In this document: positions 43,853 to 55,000 of the stretch, piece by piece
Position numbering within the stretch: position 1 is the first letter of the stretch
How the letters are laid out: every line of letters begins with the position of its first letter
Assembly: GCA_001600495.1 (NCBI GenBank)
Contig: BCKE01000016.1
Span: 553,291-617,290 of the forward strand
Direction of reading: 5' to 3'
Source: Pilasporangium apinafurcum
Taxonomy: Eukaryota; Oomycota; Peronosporomycetes; Pythiales; Pythiaceae
Length of the DNA stretch: 64,000 bases
The notes under the pieces: generated by a model
What the model was told of the DNA's origin: nothing
Seen by the model: only the letters and a program-made list of their open reading frames with translations
Databases searched by the model: none
Translations under genes and position numbers: made by a program

Positions 43853-44317
43853 TCGATACTCGGGAAGATCACCAAGAGCTATGAGAGTGCGCAATGAACG
43901 CCATTCTTCTTTTCAAGAACGGATGTGAGGAGATCGAGTGCGTGGAAAATCAGAGTGACTGTCCAGAAAGTGTGACGCAGTAGTATCAGTGTGAAAGGAA
44001 AGCAAGCATCACACATACGACTGTAAGGAACACTTTACAACAAAGATCTATTCTCAGTGTAGGAGAATCAACCACAAGATGAAGCACCAAAAAGTCTTTC
44101 AGTACTCTCATTGCAAGTTCGTTCTTGATAGAGATGCCAATGCTGCTAGAAACATCTTTCTTAAGAATGGGCACCTACTCTCCTGGATTCATTGAATCCA
44201 AGTGTCGAAGTTGGCTACTTCGCGGTTGTCTAGTCTTGATTAATCAAGTCAGACCCAAAGAACATAGCAGAGAATCTTCCCTGAGTTACCAGTATTTCGG
44301 TATTTCATAAGATTTCT
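43853..44317 (+). repeat. Copy C of the Fanzor-like repeat, 5'-truncated
   Basis: This copy aligns with 19909-20368 in the same orientation with few substitutions, starting at CGATACTCGGGAAGATCACC and ending at the TATTTCATAAGATTTCTGGG edge. It lacks the left 0.42 kb of copies B and D. It lies between the TPR gene ATG (43732, other strand) and the scramblase ATG (44405). Confidence 0.85.
43995..44195 (+). pseudogene. Degenerate TnpB/Fanzor zinc ribbon (copy C)
   Basis: Homologous position and reading to the copy B remnant, with MKHQKVFQYSHCKF and LDRDANAARNIFLKN. The same two Cys-to-Tyr changes are present, so the decay predates the duplication. Confidence 0.68.
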
Positions 44318-44404
44318 GGGGCGACCTGTCAAGAGGACTCCTCAACTCACCGCAAGATCACCACACCCCAAGCATTGGATAACAAGAAAAAAGAGGTGAA
44401 GACC

Positions 44405-45274
44405 ATGGATAGCGCAGACGCAAAGACGCACTTTGTGCCACAGTCGTTGACGGAAGTCGGGGGCGTCGTGGTTCGACAGAAATCTCAAGCTGGGGAAGTG
44501 GTGGCACAAATGTTTGGGATTCCTTTGGAGAAGAAGAACAGATATAAGATCCATCTTCTTCCGCCCACCAAGGTTATAAAGAATCAACCGCATGACCCTG
44601 ACGGTTGGGAACCAACCAAAGATGAGCTGGAGGCGTTGGAAACCTTCCTCTTTGCCAAGGAGGAAAGCGGGTGTTGCACCCGCTTCTGTTTTACTTGTCT
44701 GGGTTGTAAGAATCTGCGTCCATTAAAAATTCATTTCACCGTGGCAACAGTAACCGGCGATGTGTATCTTATTGATCGTCCATTTAAGTGTGGAGGCTGC
44801 TGTTGTTCGCCGTTGGAAATGAACTTGGATGCTGTGATGGACAAACAGACTCCGAAACGAATTGGCCGTGTGCGAGAAGATTTTTCTCCTTACCTCGGTC
44901 GTTGCATGTCTTCTTGCTGCCTCGCCACAACCTACACAGATATCGACCGTGCTTTGCCTGATGGTTCGTATGAGAAGGCGTACACAATGCGCACGAATCT
45001 CAGTTGCTGTGGCCGAGTCAACAATTGTTGTGGAGCGACCTGTTGCAAAAATGATGCGGTCTACGACATTCTTGACACCAAGGGAGAGATCGTAGCTTAT
45101 CTTCAAAAAACATATGCACCAGATCAGAACGGCTGCGGTGCATGTATGCGCATGGGGTTTGAGTTTAACAACTACATTCTTGGATTTCCACGTGATTCTA
45201 CGGCTGAAGATCGAATGTTGCTGATTACGGCGCTGTTCCAGGTCGAGTTCCAGCATTTCGAAGGGTCTGAGTGA
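44405..45274 (+). CDS. Phospholipid scramblase family protein 1 (289 aa)
   Basis: Scramblase-type (PLSCR) protein, single exon. The Cys-rich core has IDRPFKCGGCCCSPLEM, RIGRVREDFSPYLGRC, CCGATCCKNDAVYDI and the closing LLITALFQVEFQHFE, matching the tubby-like barrel of the scramblase family. The cysteine clusters are candidate palmitoylation sites. In animals this family is linked to Ca-dependent lipid movement across the plasma membrane; activity here is not shown. ATG 44405 is used because the in-frame 44375 codon is TTG. It lies only about 90 bp after repeat copy C and has a paralogue 0.8 kb downstream. Confidence 0.82.
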   Translation: MDSADAKTHFVPQSLTEVGGVVVRQKSQAGEVVAQMFGIPLEKKNRYKIHLLPPTKVIKNQPHDPDGWEPTKDELEALETFLFAKEESGCCTRFCFTCLGCKNLRPLKIHFTVATVTGDVYLIDRPFKCGGCCCSPLEMNLDAVMDKQTPKRIGRVREDFSPYLGRCMSSCCLATTYTDIDRALPDGSYEKAYTMRTNLSCCGRVNNCCGATCCKNDAVYDILDTKGEIVAYLQKTYAPDQNGCGACMRMGFEFNNYILGFPRDSTAEDRMLLITALFQVEFQHFEGSE

Positions 45275-46098
45275 GAAGGATATGGTTAATGCAGACCCAT
45301 ATGAGGTTCTTCACGACGAGAACAGTGAAATGCAGTGGAGTATTTTTATATCTTTGAGTCTTCATATATAGTAGCCTATGTCTCCATGAACAGCTTGTTG
45401 TTAGTTGCTTGCACATGTGACCAGAACTGTAAAGATGAACAACGAATGACAGCGACATGAATTCCTCTGGTGGCCAAATTGAACTCCTTCTCGATATCAT
45501 CCAGCCGTCGGATATCCTATGCTTCAACATGGAGTCGATGTTCATGTCTATCAAACTCGAAAAGTTTAGTAGATACAGCAAGTTCATTGTCGTCACTTTT
45601 CATCTTATCTTCGGCTTCGTATTTATTCATTCATACTACCCTTGATCTTCAATACTTGCCGTAACTATCCACCTCCAACATGTATCTTCAGACACGATGA
45701 TGGATGACCCCATGGAAGGGTGTCCACACCGCTGATTTCGGATACGTGCCCATGCTCGATCTAATTAGAAGTTAGACCTATCTCCTTTGCCTCGAAAGTA
45801 TCGTTGCTGTACTGTTGCACGTGGTGGTTATATACATCATCCATATTGTGTTGGCTGCCATTTTCTCACTAGGCATTTTTTTGTGATATAAGCTTCAAAG
45901 TAATACACCAACATCGAACAGCCAAAGAAAAAAAACGGTCCGTCTTATCATAGGATACGACTCCAATGACGGGTGAGATGGCACCCATTTAATGCAGTAC
46001 CGCGCCTTGTGCGGTACCTGACCGTTAATTCGCCCCTGGGTGATTGTCTGATTGTTCATATTCCAATCTACCCTCGGAAATCCGCAACACAAGGCTCA
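45275..46098. other. Intergenic between scramblase paralogues
   Basis: No gene seen. The downstream ORF formally extends upstream to 45973 but without an ATG until 46099. Confidence 0.4.
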
Positions 46099-46989
46099 AT
46101 GAACACGTATACAGCGATAAACGTAGGCACATCGATGCATCCTGTGGCCCAGACACTGAGCGAAGTCGGCGGTGTCGTGGTTCGACAGAAAGCTCAAGCA
46201 CTAGAAGTTGTGGCACAGCTGTTTGGGATTCCGTACGAGGCCAAGAATAAATATCGAATTCATCTCTTGCCCCCTAATAAAGTAGTAAAGAATCATCCAC
46301 GCGATCCCGATGGCTGGGAACCAACCGAAGATGAGCTAGACGCGCTGGATACTTTTCTCTTTGCCAAGGAGAGCAGTTTAATTTGTTCCCGCTTCTTGAT
46401 GGCTTTCCTAGGTTGCAGACACCTACGGCCATTGAAGATCCATTTCACTGTTGCAAGGAGGACTGGTGATGTCTACATAGTCGATCGCCCATTCAAATGC
46501 GGAGGCTGCTGTTGTTCGCCGTTGGAAATGAATGTGGACGCAGTGATGGATAGGCAAGCTCCAAGACGAATTGGCCGTGTGCGAGAAGATTTTTCTCCTT
46601 ACCTCGGTCGTTGCATGTCTTCTTGCTGCCTCGCCACAACCTACACAGATATCGACCGTGCCTTGCCTGATGGTTCGTATGAGAAGGCGTACAAAATGCG
46701 CACGAATCTCAGTTGCTGTGGCCGAGTCAACAATTGTTGTGGAGCGACCTGTTGCAAAAATGATGCGGTCTACGACATTCTTGACACGAAAGGAACGATT
46801 GTGGCCCATTTGCAACGAACGTACGCGCGGGGACGGCGAGGATGTACGGCGTGTTTGCGTATGGGAGTCGACTTCAATAACTACATTCTTGAATTTCCTC
46901 GTAATTCTACGGCTGAAGATCGCGTGTTGCTAATTACGGCGCTGTTCCAGGTCGAGTTCCAGCATTTCGAACGTTCTGGGGAATCATAA
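46099..46989 (+). CDS. Phospholipid scramblase family protein 2 (296 aa)
   Basis: Tandem paralogue of the gene at 44.4 kb with the same architecture: VGGVVVRQKAQA near the N-terminus, VDRPFKCGGCCCSPLEM, the YLGRCMSSCCLATTYTDID block, CCGATCCKNDAVYDI, and LLITALFQVEFQHFE near the end. N-terminal and linker residues differ clearly from paralogue 1, but a 221-bp central block differs from it by only about two bases. The start at 46099 is the first ATG in frame; 45973 is GTG. Confidence 0.82.
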   Translation: MNTYTAINVGTSMHPVAQTLSEVGGVVVRQKAQALEVVAQLFGIPYEAKNKYRIHLLPPNKVVKNHPRDPDGWEPTEDELDALDTFLFAKESSLICSRFLMAFLGCRHLRPLKIHFTVARRTGDVYIVDRPFKCGGCCCSPLEMNVDAVMDRQAPRRIGRVREDFSPYLGRCMSSCCLATTYTDIDRALPDGSYEKAYKMRTNLSCCGRVNNCCGATCCKNDAVYDILDTKGTIVAHLQRTYARGRRGCTACLRMGVDFNNYILEFPRNSTAEDRVLLITALFQVEFQHFERSGES

Positions 46990-47404
46990 GACACTGTCGC
47001 ATCGCATGCGTGTAAGGAAACAGAGATATCCGCTAGCTCCACACAATTAGCTGATGATGTCTATGTTGGGGTTGCCACAACTCCCAAGTACCATTGTAAT
47101 AGGTAAATCCACATGTACATATGAATAGTAGCCTCTTCGTCGCTCCATTTATATTTCTAGATATTAGAGCCAACTCGCATACACTAAAATATCCATAGTA
47201 TCACCACCTAGACAGGAATCGAAACATTTTACTCTGGACCACTTTCTGCAGCTCTTACGTGTCGCTGTGTTTCATTGCGTGAGTTACCATAGCCCAACGG
47301 CATCTATGCTTCGACAGATGTGGGCAGTTGATCAAATCTTAAAAATTTTTTACTCTTAATATTTATCGCTTTATTTGGGGTTGCACAAATGTCTACTTGA
47401 AAGT
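46990..47404. other. Intergenic, no gene seen
   Basis: 3' flanks of the scramblase and EF-hand genes, tail to tail. Confidence 0.45.
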
Positions 47405-50400
47405 TTATAAACGATGTGTTTTGTGCTTTGACTGCAGGGACCCTTGTGATTCGTTGCCCTTCGAAATGCTCTTCGTTTTGCGTTTTGTCATCTGCAGGAA
47501 TTTTCTGATGAGCAAGACGTTTGTCTTTTGTGGTGTATATTTTGCTACTCCCACAGTCACACTCGCAGTGCTCATCGCTGATGTGTTACTAGTGACACTG
47601 GGTTCATAGTGAGGGGAGTTTCGTGTGGATTTAACGCTTGCATCCTCAACATCTTGTGATCGTCGGTTACCGTGTACTTTGCGATGGCGTCGACGTTCAT
47701 GTCTGGCTGCACGCACGAGTTCAATAGCTGCGGCGAGATCACCCTCATCATCATCCATTACTTCTTCATCTTCGTATTCTACCACATGATACTGGGGCGT
47801 ATTGTACTGTTTCATCTTCGTGTCACACGGTTGCTTCGATGGAGACAGTGTGGTAGTTGGTCGAGGAGATCGGGGAGAGAATGATTCCTTTTGAGGCGTT
47901 GGTGTAGGGGGTTTAACGGAGGATAAATCCAGTGTTGAGCTAGGTGGTCCCGGTTTATCACTGCTTGTGGCAGATGCAACCCTTACCTTCCGTGGACTGG
48001 AAGTCATTGTGTGCGGTCGAGGTGACGAGGCCAATGACTCGGTTGAACCCCGTGAACTACTTTGCACAGATGGTGGACGCGGTGAGCGAGGTGTTGGTGG
48101 TCGGATGGGATTCACTACAGGAGATCCAGGTCGACTTGTTTCTGTCGATGCTTCTCCATCTGCTTTGAATAAGGACGAGTTGTCATCGATCAGATCATCG
48201 AAAGTACGAGTTGTATATAGAGCGCGAGTATACCGCCTTGATTCGTCAAATTTTGGCAGCATGAGTAGCCCATTCTTAGTACGCTTCACATACTCCAATT
48301 TTTCGCGCTGCTTGGCCTTTTTGTAGTTGTCCGAATGAGACCAATAGTCCCCATCGCCAGTATAGTCCGGAGGTAGTATCCTCATACAGAATTCTTGTAA
48401 GTCAATATCATTGCTGTTGTTGGTGTCATATCGTCGAAACAGACCTTGGCATTGTGCCGGCGTCAAACGGAACCCTAGTGCCAACAATCGTTCTCTGAAT
48501 TCTTCCATGGTCACATGATTGCTCTTCTTAAATATCTTGTAAGCTTGACGAAACGTGTCTGAGCTTTTAGATGTCGCCTGTTGGATTTTGTCTCGTATGA
48601 GTTTCTCAATCACGTCTAAGCTCCAATTTTCCATCTCAATCTCTGTCATGTATTGATCTGGCCGCATCTTGGCTTGTAACTTCTTTTCCTGGGCAGTAAT
48701 CCGATGCATTTCATCAGCAGCGGCAACCCATTGGCGTCCTGTGTAGTCTGGAGGTAACACACCGTGGATAAACTCGTCCAAGTCGATGTCTCCACTTCCA
48801 TTCTTGTCGAAACGCGCAAACAAAACATCCGACTGACTTCGATCCAATGCAAGGCCGATTCTTTCCAAAGCAGCATGGAATTCATCCGGTTTGATACCAT
48901 TTACTTTCTTGAAAATGCGAAATGCCTGTCGAAAGCAATCTGAAGATCGAGACGTGCGTTGCTCAATCTTTTCTCGAAGCATTTGCTCAATTTCAGGAAT
49001 AGTCCACGAGTTTTGAACCGACTGCACTGCCATCGAATACAGTCGTCGTCTGGTTTCCTCCAATTTCTGGCGATCCTTAACCGTTAGCCAAAACTTCGGC
49101 GAATAATCATCAAGCATGATTCCTTGTACAAATTCGTTGAGATCTAAGTCGCCACTTTTGTCAAAATCAAACATCTCAAAAAGTTCTTGCAACTGTTTTT
49201 CTGTGAGTTTCAAGCCCAACTTTCCCATAGCAACATTAAAGTCATAAGGTGAAATTCCTGTAGACTTGGAGAAAATTTTAAACGCTTGACGAAATCGATC
49301 CGATTCTTTTGAGGTATGCTGTTCCAGCTTGTCGCGTAGTTTCGCCATGATCTGCTCAATCGAAAGAGTTGAGCCAGCTTGAACTTCAAATATTTCTATC
49401 CCATTTCCAGCGGATACTCCACGATTGCTCGGGTGAGTTTCAGCATTGGAAGATTGTATAATATCAGCTTCAATATCCCGTTTGTTGAAGAGACTGGCAG
49501 CAAACTCAGCTAATTCGATTGTCCCATTTCCATCCGTATCGAATCGATTGAATAGAGCGCGGCTTTTAGTCGAAGACAAGTGAATTTGGAGTAAATCCAG
49601 GTGATGGTGAAATTCTGCGAACGTAATCCCTTCTGATTTTGTAAAAAATCGAAAAGCTTGTCGAAATCGATCGGTGGAACGCGAAATTTTCTCCTCAAGC
49701 TTTTGCGAAATTAAGTTCTCAATCTCTTCCAGAGAAAGGTGCTCGTAAATAAGGACGATACCGTCTTGATTCGGCATCCGTCTCTGATCATTCGGCATTG
49801 CCAGTTTCGTTGGGCTTTTTGGTATGCTAAGACTCGAGATTTTTTGTCTAGGAGTATACATTGGAGAATTTGCCCGAGGGCTACGGTCAGCAGATAATGA
49901 CTGAGAGCTTGTGACGCCTGGAGTGTTGTCACTGATGGTACGATTATTGATTTCACCCGGATCAGCTCTAAGACTGAAGTGCTCTTGGTCAGCAATCTCG
50001 TTAACATTTAAGTATCTGGAGCAGAGAAATATGCGTCGGGCAAATGTTGCATAATTAATCTCGCCAAGATCTTCTTGGTCGATTCTTCCAAACAATTCCA
50101 AACATAGTAAACGCGAAGCCTTCAATCCGAGCTTAGCAACCTTGTGATGAAAGGCTTCAGGGGTAATTGTGTTTGTCGTTGTGAAGTACCGGAAGGCTTG
50201 CCGAGCGTAATTGTCATTCGGATCGATTGTGGATATACTTGAATCAATCGTGCAAAACATCGAATGGATGGTTCGACGCAATTCGTTCATCAGTCCATCA
50301 ACTGTTGTGATCTTGATTGTCGTTGGATCAGTATCATTTGCTGAGTTCCCCACACGAGGCTTCAATGCAACTCTGACATGAGGTTTCTGTTGATGTGCGT

Positions 50401-50449
50401 TTATTCCATACACTGAACCGTGAAGAACCAATCCTTGGGGATCCTTCAT
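47405..50449 (-). CDS. EF-hand protein with five repeated modules (1014 aa)
   Basis: Single exon. Five modules of about 110 residues repeat the pattern (R/K)xSDxFRQAF(R/K)IF, a weak first hand, then a hand such as DTDGNGTIELAEF, DFDKSGDLDLNEF, DKNGSGDIDLDEF or DTNNSNDIDLQEF. The last four have Asp, Asp, Asn/Ser, Gly/Asn and Glu at Ca-binding positions; the first module's hand (DQEDLGEINYATF) is degenerate. The C-terminal 300 residues are Ser/Pro/Thr-rich (PPTPRSPRPPSVQSS) and basic, likely disordered. No membrane segment or signal peptide. It is probably a cytoplasmic or cytoskeletal calcium sensor; no orthologue recognised. ATG 50449 follows a TTG at 50455. Confidence 0.85.
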   Translation of the reverse strand: MKDPQGLVLHGSVYGINAHQQKPHVRVALKPRVGNSANDTDPTTIKITTVDGLMNELRRTIHSMFCTIDSSISTIDPNDNYARQAFRYFTTTNTITPEAFHHKVAKLGLKASRLLCLELFGRIDQEDLGEINYATFARRIFLCSRYLNVNEIADQEHFSLRADPGEINNRTISDNTPGVTSSQSLSADRSPRANSPMYTPRQKISSLSIPKSPTKLAMPNDQRRMPNQDGIVLIYEHLSLEEIENLISQKLEEKISRSTDRFRQAFRFFTKSEGITFAEFHHHLDLLQIHLSSTKSRALFNRFDTDGNGTIELAEFAASLFNKRDIEADIIQSSNAETHPSNRGVSAGNGIEIFEVQAGSTLSIEQIMAKLRDKLEQHTSKESDRFRQAFKIFSKSTGISPYDFNVAMGKLGLKLTEKQLQELFEMFDFDKSGDLDLNEFVQGIMLDDYSPKFWLTVKDRQKLEETRRRLYSMAVQSVQNSWTIPEIEQMLREKIEQRTSRSSDCFRQAFRIFKKVNGIKPDEFHAALERIGLALDRSQSDVLFARFDKNGSGDIDLDEFIHGVLPPDYTGRQWVAAADEMHRITAQEKKLQAKMRPDQYMTEIEMENWSLDVIEKLIRDKIQQATSKSSDTFRQAYKIFKKSNHVTMEEFRERLLALGFRLTPAQCQGLFRRYDTNNSNDIDLQEFCMRILPPDYTGDGDYWSHSDNYKKAKQREKLEYVKRTKNGLLMLPKFDESRRYTRALYTTRTFDDLIDDNSSLFKADGEASTETSRPGSPVVNPIRPPTPRSPRPPSVQSSSRGSTESLASSPRPHTMTSSPRKVRVASATSSDKPGPPSSTLDLSSVKPPTPTPQKESFSPRSPRPTTTLSPSKQPCDTKMKQYNTPQYHVVEYEDEEVMDDDEGDLAAAIELVRAARHERRRHRKVHGNRRSQDVEDASVKSTRNSPHYEPSVTSNTSAMSTASVTVGVAKYTPQKTNVLLIRKFLQMTKRKTKSISKGNESQGSLQSKHKTHRL

Positions 50450-50860
50450 CCTCAAACTTAATCTCAGACCAGCCGCAATTCCTTACCACGCGTTCTGTTC
50501 GGAAGTTGCCAGAGATTTTAGGCTGATGCCATGAATGTGTTGAAAGATTAGTTCTCCGCAGCTGCTATTCTAGTGAGACCACCATTCATTGCCATAAAGC
50601 TTGTGTCTGATGTGCTTTTATTAGACTTGGACTACTGGTTGATTTGATCATGGAGACAATTATAGCTTGGTAGGCATACATCATTGTGGATAAATATACT
50701 CATATACGTGAAAGTGAATGGTTGCTTTGTCATGCCTTGTCACTTTCTCCTCCCATGAATTCAGTCCAATATTAAGTCTGAATATTCGGAAGCAACGCAC
50801 TCATTTAGCTTGCTCAAGCATACCAACGTTAGAAAGTATTCGCACTCATCATCTCTATTT
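50450..50860. other. Intergenic, no gene seen
   Basis: 5' region of the EF-hand gene and 3' flank of METTL18. Confidence 0.45.
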
Positions 50861-51916
50861 CTATTGAATGGCATAAGTGAGCTGAACGATTTCTCGAATG
50901 TTTGACCGACAATCTTGCTCCTCCCATACTGTTTTTGCCTGGAATATACCATCCGTATTCACGATATTTAGAAAGTGCTGAACACTGCCGCCAGTTCCGA
51001 AGTAGTATTTTTTTGCCGCGACAAGAGCTCGAGACGTTGGGGCTCTTCGTAGATGGCGTTTGATCATCTGAAAAATGAAATGTCAGCGATATTGAACCAA
51101 TATTAACTAACAGCCGCGGCATTTGCATTAAGACAACAAGCTCACATACCTCATACAACTCCACGGTGACAGCTTCTGTGTATATGGTTTCCGCAGTAAG
51201 GATGAGGTCATATTGCATATCCTCCGAACTCTGAGATTCCATGTTCTGCATGTAATGCGAGACGCTCTCCCATGCGCCAGCATAAAACAAAGCTCTTTCA
51301 TACATTCGTGCGTCATGTTGCACGTTCTTTAGTACATTTGGGCACGTTGTCAGCTCCAGAACTTCCTTGTTATAATCCAAAAATGCTACGTGCTCCGCTC
51401 CTACATCAGTAAACACGTCAATACACCAGTTGAATCCCAACAAGCGCAGTTGTGTAGCATATACTTACCTCTGCGTAGCGCATGAATCCCCGGGAGTCCG
51501 TGTCCACATCCAAGTTCCATCACTTTCGATGGTATACCGATTTCTCTGATACACTCCTCCTCCATATACTTCACAAGATCCACCGCACATTCCCACAACT
51601 TGAAACCTCCTTCATATACACCTGCTTGAAGGTCAGATGTTGTGAGGATAGCACTGATGGTGCCTGTCTGAGCAAGGAAACCTGGGTCGTTTGTGTTGGT
51701 AATATCAAACATCAACGATTCGCCACTGTCCATCGGGATCTGAATTGCGGAAAACGACGTGTTCACCACCGTTTGCGACCACTGAAATCGTTCTCCATGA
51801 CGTGTATGCGGCGTCAGACTCGCCGCAGCAGTATGTGTAGTAGTTACCACACGTGTCTTGTTCTGTTCCTCTTCCTTACTTTCCTCATCCAGAGCGAAGT
51901 TAAATGAGAACGTCAT
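50861..51916 (-). CDS. METTL18: METTL18-like protein-histidine methyltransferase, 3 exons, 301 aa
   Basis: Exons 51469-51916, 51150-51400 and 50861-51067 join in frame (906 nt). Motifs of the METTL18/Hpm1 group: GVYEGGFKLWECAVDLVKYM, the SAM-binding VMELGCGHGLPGI, VAFLDYNKEVL (acidic residue for SAM ribose plus DYN), and YDLILTAETIY. In yeast and mammals the family methylates a histidine of ribosomal protein uL3 (RPL3). ATG 51916 was chosen because the longer frame up to 52009 gives an unlikely leader and begins with a non-ATG start-like codon. It is divergent from DCAF1 with 164 bp between the ATGs. Confidence 0.85.
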
Positions 51917-52080
51917 GATTGACTGTCGAGACAATGTTGGAACAGTGGCTACCACATCGGTGACCACTCCTCCGCCAATCATATGTACGATCGTGAAAAT
52001 TTTCACCAATCATAGTACTACATTTCGTCTAACCGACTCAACCAATTCTCGAAATTTACTTTCGAAGTAAACATATCGAT

Positions 52081-55000
52081 ATGGAGCCAAGACGCCGCAC
52101 TCAAGACCGCGCATCGGAAGAGGAAAATGGCGATTCACCGCCACGCTCACATCGAGAAACGGTGGCAATCCATGTGGATGACGATATGATCGATCCAGTA
52201 GAAGCGAAGGTTGATCAACTCGCGCAGGAGCTCTTACAGTCAGGAAATTCGATGGCAGATGAGCAATTCACAACCAATCTTAACATGTAAGATGATTCGG
52301 AGCTAAAAGAGGGTATCTAGCCATTTTATACTGATGTCACTATTTGATATAGGATTGCTGAGGCACTAGAAGAAGCGGAAACTGCGTTTCGGAAGGAGCG
52401 CATTCCACCCTATCGTCGTGATGGTAAGATATTGCGAAGTTGAAGCTGGAAAAGCCACGATTTTTGCTTACATGCTGCCTGATTTCTTTCGTAGGCCACT
52501 TAATTGGCAGTTTGCTGCAAGTGCTAGACCAACACGATGAATTTTACGCAATGGTATGTTGAAATGATATATGCTATATGCTGCATGCGATTTTCACCAG
52601 TTAATGATTTGTGCCGATTGACTTTGGCTATCTAGCTGGAAGGAAAACTCTCTGAACTGACCGACAACCGAGTCAAAGCCGCTGCGTGTAGATTGCTCTT
52701 GGCAACTGTTCCAGTTCACAGTCGATTCATTGTTCGTTTGCTCTATGATGAAGAAATTTTGGAACGCATGTGCGAATATTCCACTCATTCAGACCCAACG
52801 CTTCGCTGCTACGCCACTGGTCTCTTGTCTATTGGTTTACGCGACCGAACTATTGCTGATATCGTCGTAAATAATGACACACCTATCAAATTTTTGAAAC
52901 GAGCACGACTGTATGCGTCGAAGTTGGAAAAAGAACGACAAGTGGCGATGAAATATATCCAAGAAAATCTCCGAAACGCGGCGGCAAGGGCAATGATAAA
53001 GAAGAACAGCTTGACTTCTATTTCCACTGCTAGTTCAAGTGGCGGAAGTTCCGTCAAGACTACATCAGGTCTGTCTGGTTTAGCACAACGAGCTGCTGGG
53101 CTGAGTTTGAAACGTAAGCATTCCTCTGAAGGAAGCGTGAGGAACTTAACGGATGGCGGTGTTGCCGAAACTGATACAACCATCAATGTTGAAGACGGAC
53201 TCAACAATGTAGATAACTCACTGAGCAGCTCCATTCCCATCTCAAGCAATGAAGATGAAACGTCTATACCGATTGTAGATGGAACAATAGACCCACTTCC
53301 CGATCCTGAACGTCATGAACAGAATTTGAAACGACTAGTCATGCTGGAGTTGTTATACACGTTGGATTGCATTGGCTCTCTGGGCGAGTATTTGGAGCTT
53401 TTCGCACCAGCACTGAAAGAAGATATCATCGGCACAATTATCACGTTTCTTCACAGCAAAAATCCTACAGTTCTTTCCCACATTATGAAGCTGACCTCCC
53501 ATTTCCTGGCACACAAGAAATTCTGCTTCTTGCTGATCGAAGCTGGTGGTGTAGAGCTCATTTTTGCAGCAACAAAGTTGCAACAGTCTACAGGACAAAT
53601 TGGACTTTTGGATCGAAGCCTGTCAATGTGTCTTCATGGGTTTGCTTCGTCCTCAGCAGTCATCGAAAAGATCATAACGACTGATCCAGAGAATTTGCTG
53701 TCAGTGGCATTCAGCTTACTTTCAAGTCCCAATGATCGTGCAAGACAAAATGCGGTAGTATTCTTTGGGCTAACACTCCCATTTAAGGCTATTCTCGACT
53801 ATTTTGACAAGCAAAACGGCTTATACACGCTCCTGAATATTATCCGAGTTGGCAACCATCCAAAATCTTCAGCACAGAGACAGTTAGCACATGACGCATG
53901 TTTGTGCTTACGTCAATATTTACGCGTTCATATGGCGCTTGTGACGCATCGACTGAGGAGAAGGTTGGCGCAATTGAATCACGTATCGAATCGGCCTAAC
54001 TCATCAGCAACAACCCCGATAATGACTGCTGCAGCAGCAACATCTCGCCTTCCAGCACGCGTGCCGAAACTTTCGTCATCAAAGCCAATCGACGTGGACG
54101 ACAAAGCTCATGAGCAGAATATCATCTTCTACGAGAAGTATCGTTTTAGTGTGACGGGAGCCAATGGACATGCTACCAACACTTGGTCTGCTGCGGCAGG
54201 TCCTGGAGGTGCAATGTGGCTACCTGCAGCAAAGCTAAATCATCTCCGTGGTATTCTGGTAATGCTGGAGATTTTGGATACAATGTGCGAGGTGATTCAG
54301 AAGGGTGATGTTGAAGATAGCACGTCTCCCACACGCATCTGGACATTTGAACGGGCCCAATTTTGTTTAGAATGCTTTCGAACTCTCACACTTGTGGTTC
54401 CTGACCTCGCCAACGAGGTTTGCTCGACTGAAGTTACTGCAGACGAAGGTGGATCGTTAAAGCGTTCCGGAATGACAATCTTACTGGAAATTGCCATGGT
54501 CACAAATGCGCGGGATTCAGATTTGGTTCGGGATGCCCTGCGTGTCTTTTGTAATTGCGTATCACCTCCGCATGCTGAAGACTGTTGGCAGCATCCATAT
54601 AAAGATATCCGTCAATATACTCTCACGGCGAGAAGCATGAGAGCATGGAAGGATAAACAACAGGGAACAACTCATGTTGGCACTGGATCTGATGCAACAG
54701 CGGTGATGGGAGAGAACAACTGCTGCTGCTCTAAAGCAAAAGATGACAAGTCACTTCGCCCCGTTCGTAAATTGGCTCGAGAGAAGAACGCAATTAAAGT
54801 ATGCGTTCAGTTGCTTCGATATAAACGCTCTGTTCAGAATGCAGATGCCATTCGTCTGCTCGCTACTCGGGCACTTTTAGGTCTATCCCGTGATCGTCAT
54901 ATTGCTCAGATTTTGGAAAAAATGCAAATTGGACAGCTTCTATCGGATTTAATTCGCGGTGACCCTGTGCTGGAGGAAAATGCAGATATCCATGTTCGCT

